Part shown: positions 63,595 through 64,000 of the stretch, in pieces
Layout of the letters: each line of letters opens with the position of its first letter
How positions within the stretch are numbered: the first letter of the stretch is position 1
DNA from: Butyriboletus loyo
Taxonomy: Eukaryota > Basidiomycota > Agaricomycetes > Boletales > Boletaceae
Direction of reading: 5' to 3'
NCBI GenBank assembly: GCA_038093515.1
Contig: JBBPSI010000009.1
Span: 124,001-188,000, forward strand
DNA: 64,000 nt
Program-made: the position numbers and the translations under genes
Notes under the pieces: model-generated
The model's input: the letters and a program-made list of their open reading frames with translations, nothing else
What the model was told of the DNA's origin: nothing
The model's database searches: none

Positions 63595-64000
63595 ATGGGT
63601 AAGTGTCATCCCCCTCCAAGAGCATCCTTGTTGACGATCTCCGAAAGGTATTTCACGTTCATCCCGGCACAAGCGCTCCGCAACGGGTGCCCAGCGCGCC
63701 CACTACCGCAAGAAGAGAAAGTTCGAGCTCGGTCGTCAGCCCGCCAACACCAAGCTCGGTCCAAAGCGTATCCACACCGTGCGTGTTCGTGGCGGTAATC
63801 TCAAGTATCGCGCTCTCCGTCTCGACTCTGGCAATTTTGCCTGGGCCTCCGAGCACACCACAAGGAAGACCCGTATCATCAGTGTCGTGAGTCCTGATCT
63901 CAGTATATGCGCCTGAGAATGCTCACTCCGACTGTGGTACCCAGGTGTACAATGCTTCCAACAACGAGTTGGTCCGTACCAACACCCTCGTCAAGGGCGG
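63595..64000 (+). CDS. RPS8: 40S ribosomal protein S8 (eS8), 5' part
   Basis: The first coding exon is only 4 nt (ATGG, 63595-63598). A 49-nt intron ends at 63647. Exon 2 (63648-63886) then reads [60 protein letters not shown] and [19 protein letters not shown]. After an intron (63887-63944), exon 3 gives [18 protein letters not shown] and runs off the window end at 64000. This is the strongly conserved N-terminal half of eS8, a small-subunit ribosomal protein. Other open readings from 63595 or 63603 are frame artefacts. Confidence 0.96.

Overview
This is a gene-dense stretch of a filamentous basidiomycete nuclear genome, most likely an Agaricomycete. Nearly every gene is cut by short introns of about 40-65 nt with GT..AG borders. 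The gene set is fungal: an AreA-type GATA factor, a GH76 mannanase, a fungal CPS small subunit with an arginine attenuator uORF, a Cdc1/Ted1 phosphoesterase and an Agaricomycete seven-TM family. No rRNA, tRNA, CRISPR array or intact transposon was recognised. Identifications rest on reading motifs by eye and re-joining exons at GT..AG borders; no database search was run.

Layout. 0.5-9.5 kb: a small basic protein divergent from YSH1/CPSF73, two unrecognised minus-strand genes, an aldo-keto reductase relic and a seven-TM protein. 10.4-21.2 kb: secreted GH76 enzyme, then a Sec7-PH ArfGEF and the AreA-like nitrogen regulator, both minus strand. 22.5-32 kb: signal peptide peptidase, gamma-glutamyltranspeptidase (GGT), an uncharacterised nuclear-type protein, and a decayed second GGT copy. 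33-41.6 kb: a UPF0643 protein with an N-terminal tandem repeat, complex I subunit NUZM, TFIIH subunit Tfb4, taspase, and an MFS transporter. 42-64 kb: a Cdc1/Ted1-type phosphoesterase followed by UDP-glucose pyrophosphorylase; a large acidic/serine-rich protein; CPA1 with its uORF; a BSD-domain protein; then a second Cdc1/Ted1-type gene, an NDUFB2-like complex I subunit, a second UDP-glucose pyrophosphorylase in inverted orientation, and the start of RPS8.

Most notable: (1) the uORF ahead of CPA1 encodes an arginine attenuator peptide only after a 48-nt intron is removed; unspliced, it becomes a 75-codon uORF overlapping the CPA1 start. (2) The Cdc1/Ted1-UGP pair is present twice about 15 kb apart. 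The second Cdc1/Ted1 copy keeps an open, spliceable frame but has lost metal-binding residues in four motifs, so it looks like a pseudoenzyme. The second UGP copy keeps its motifs and carries at least four extra introns. (3) There are 22- and 23-nt microexons in NDUFB2 and in the GATA zinc finger. (4) A tandem GGT copy has decayed into a pseudogene.
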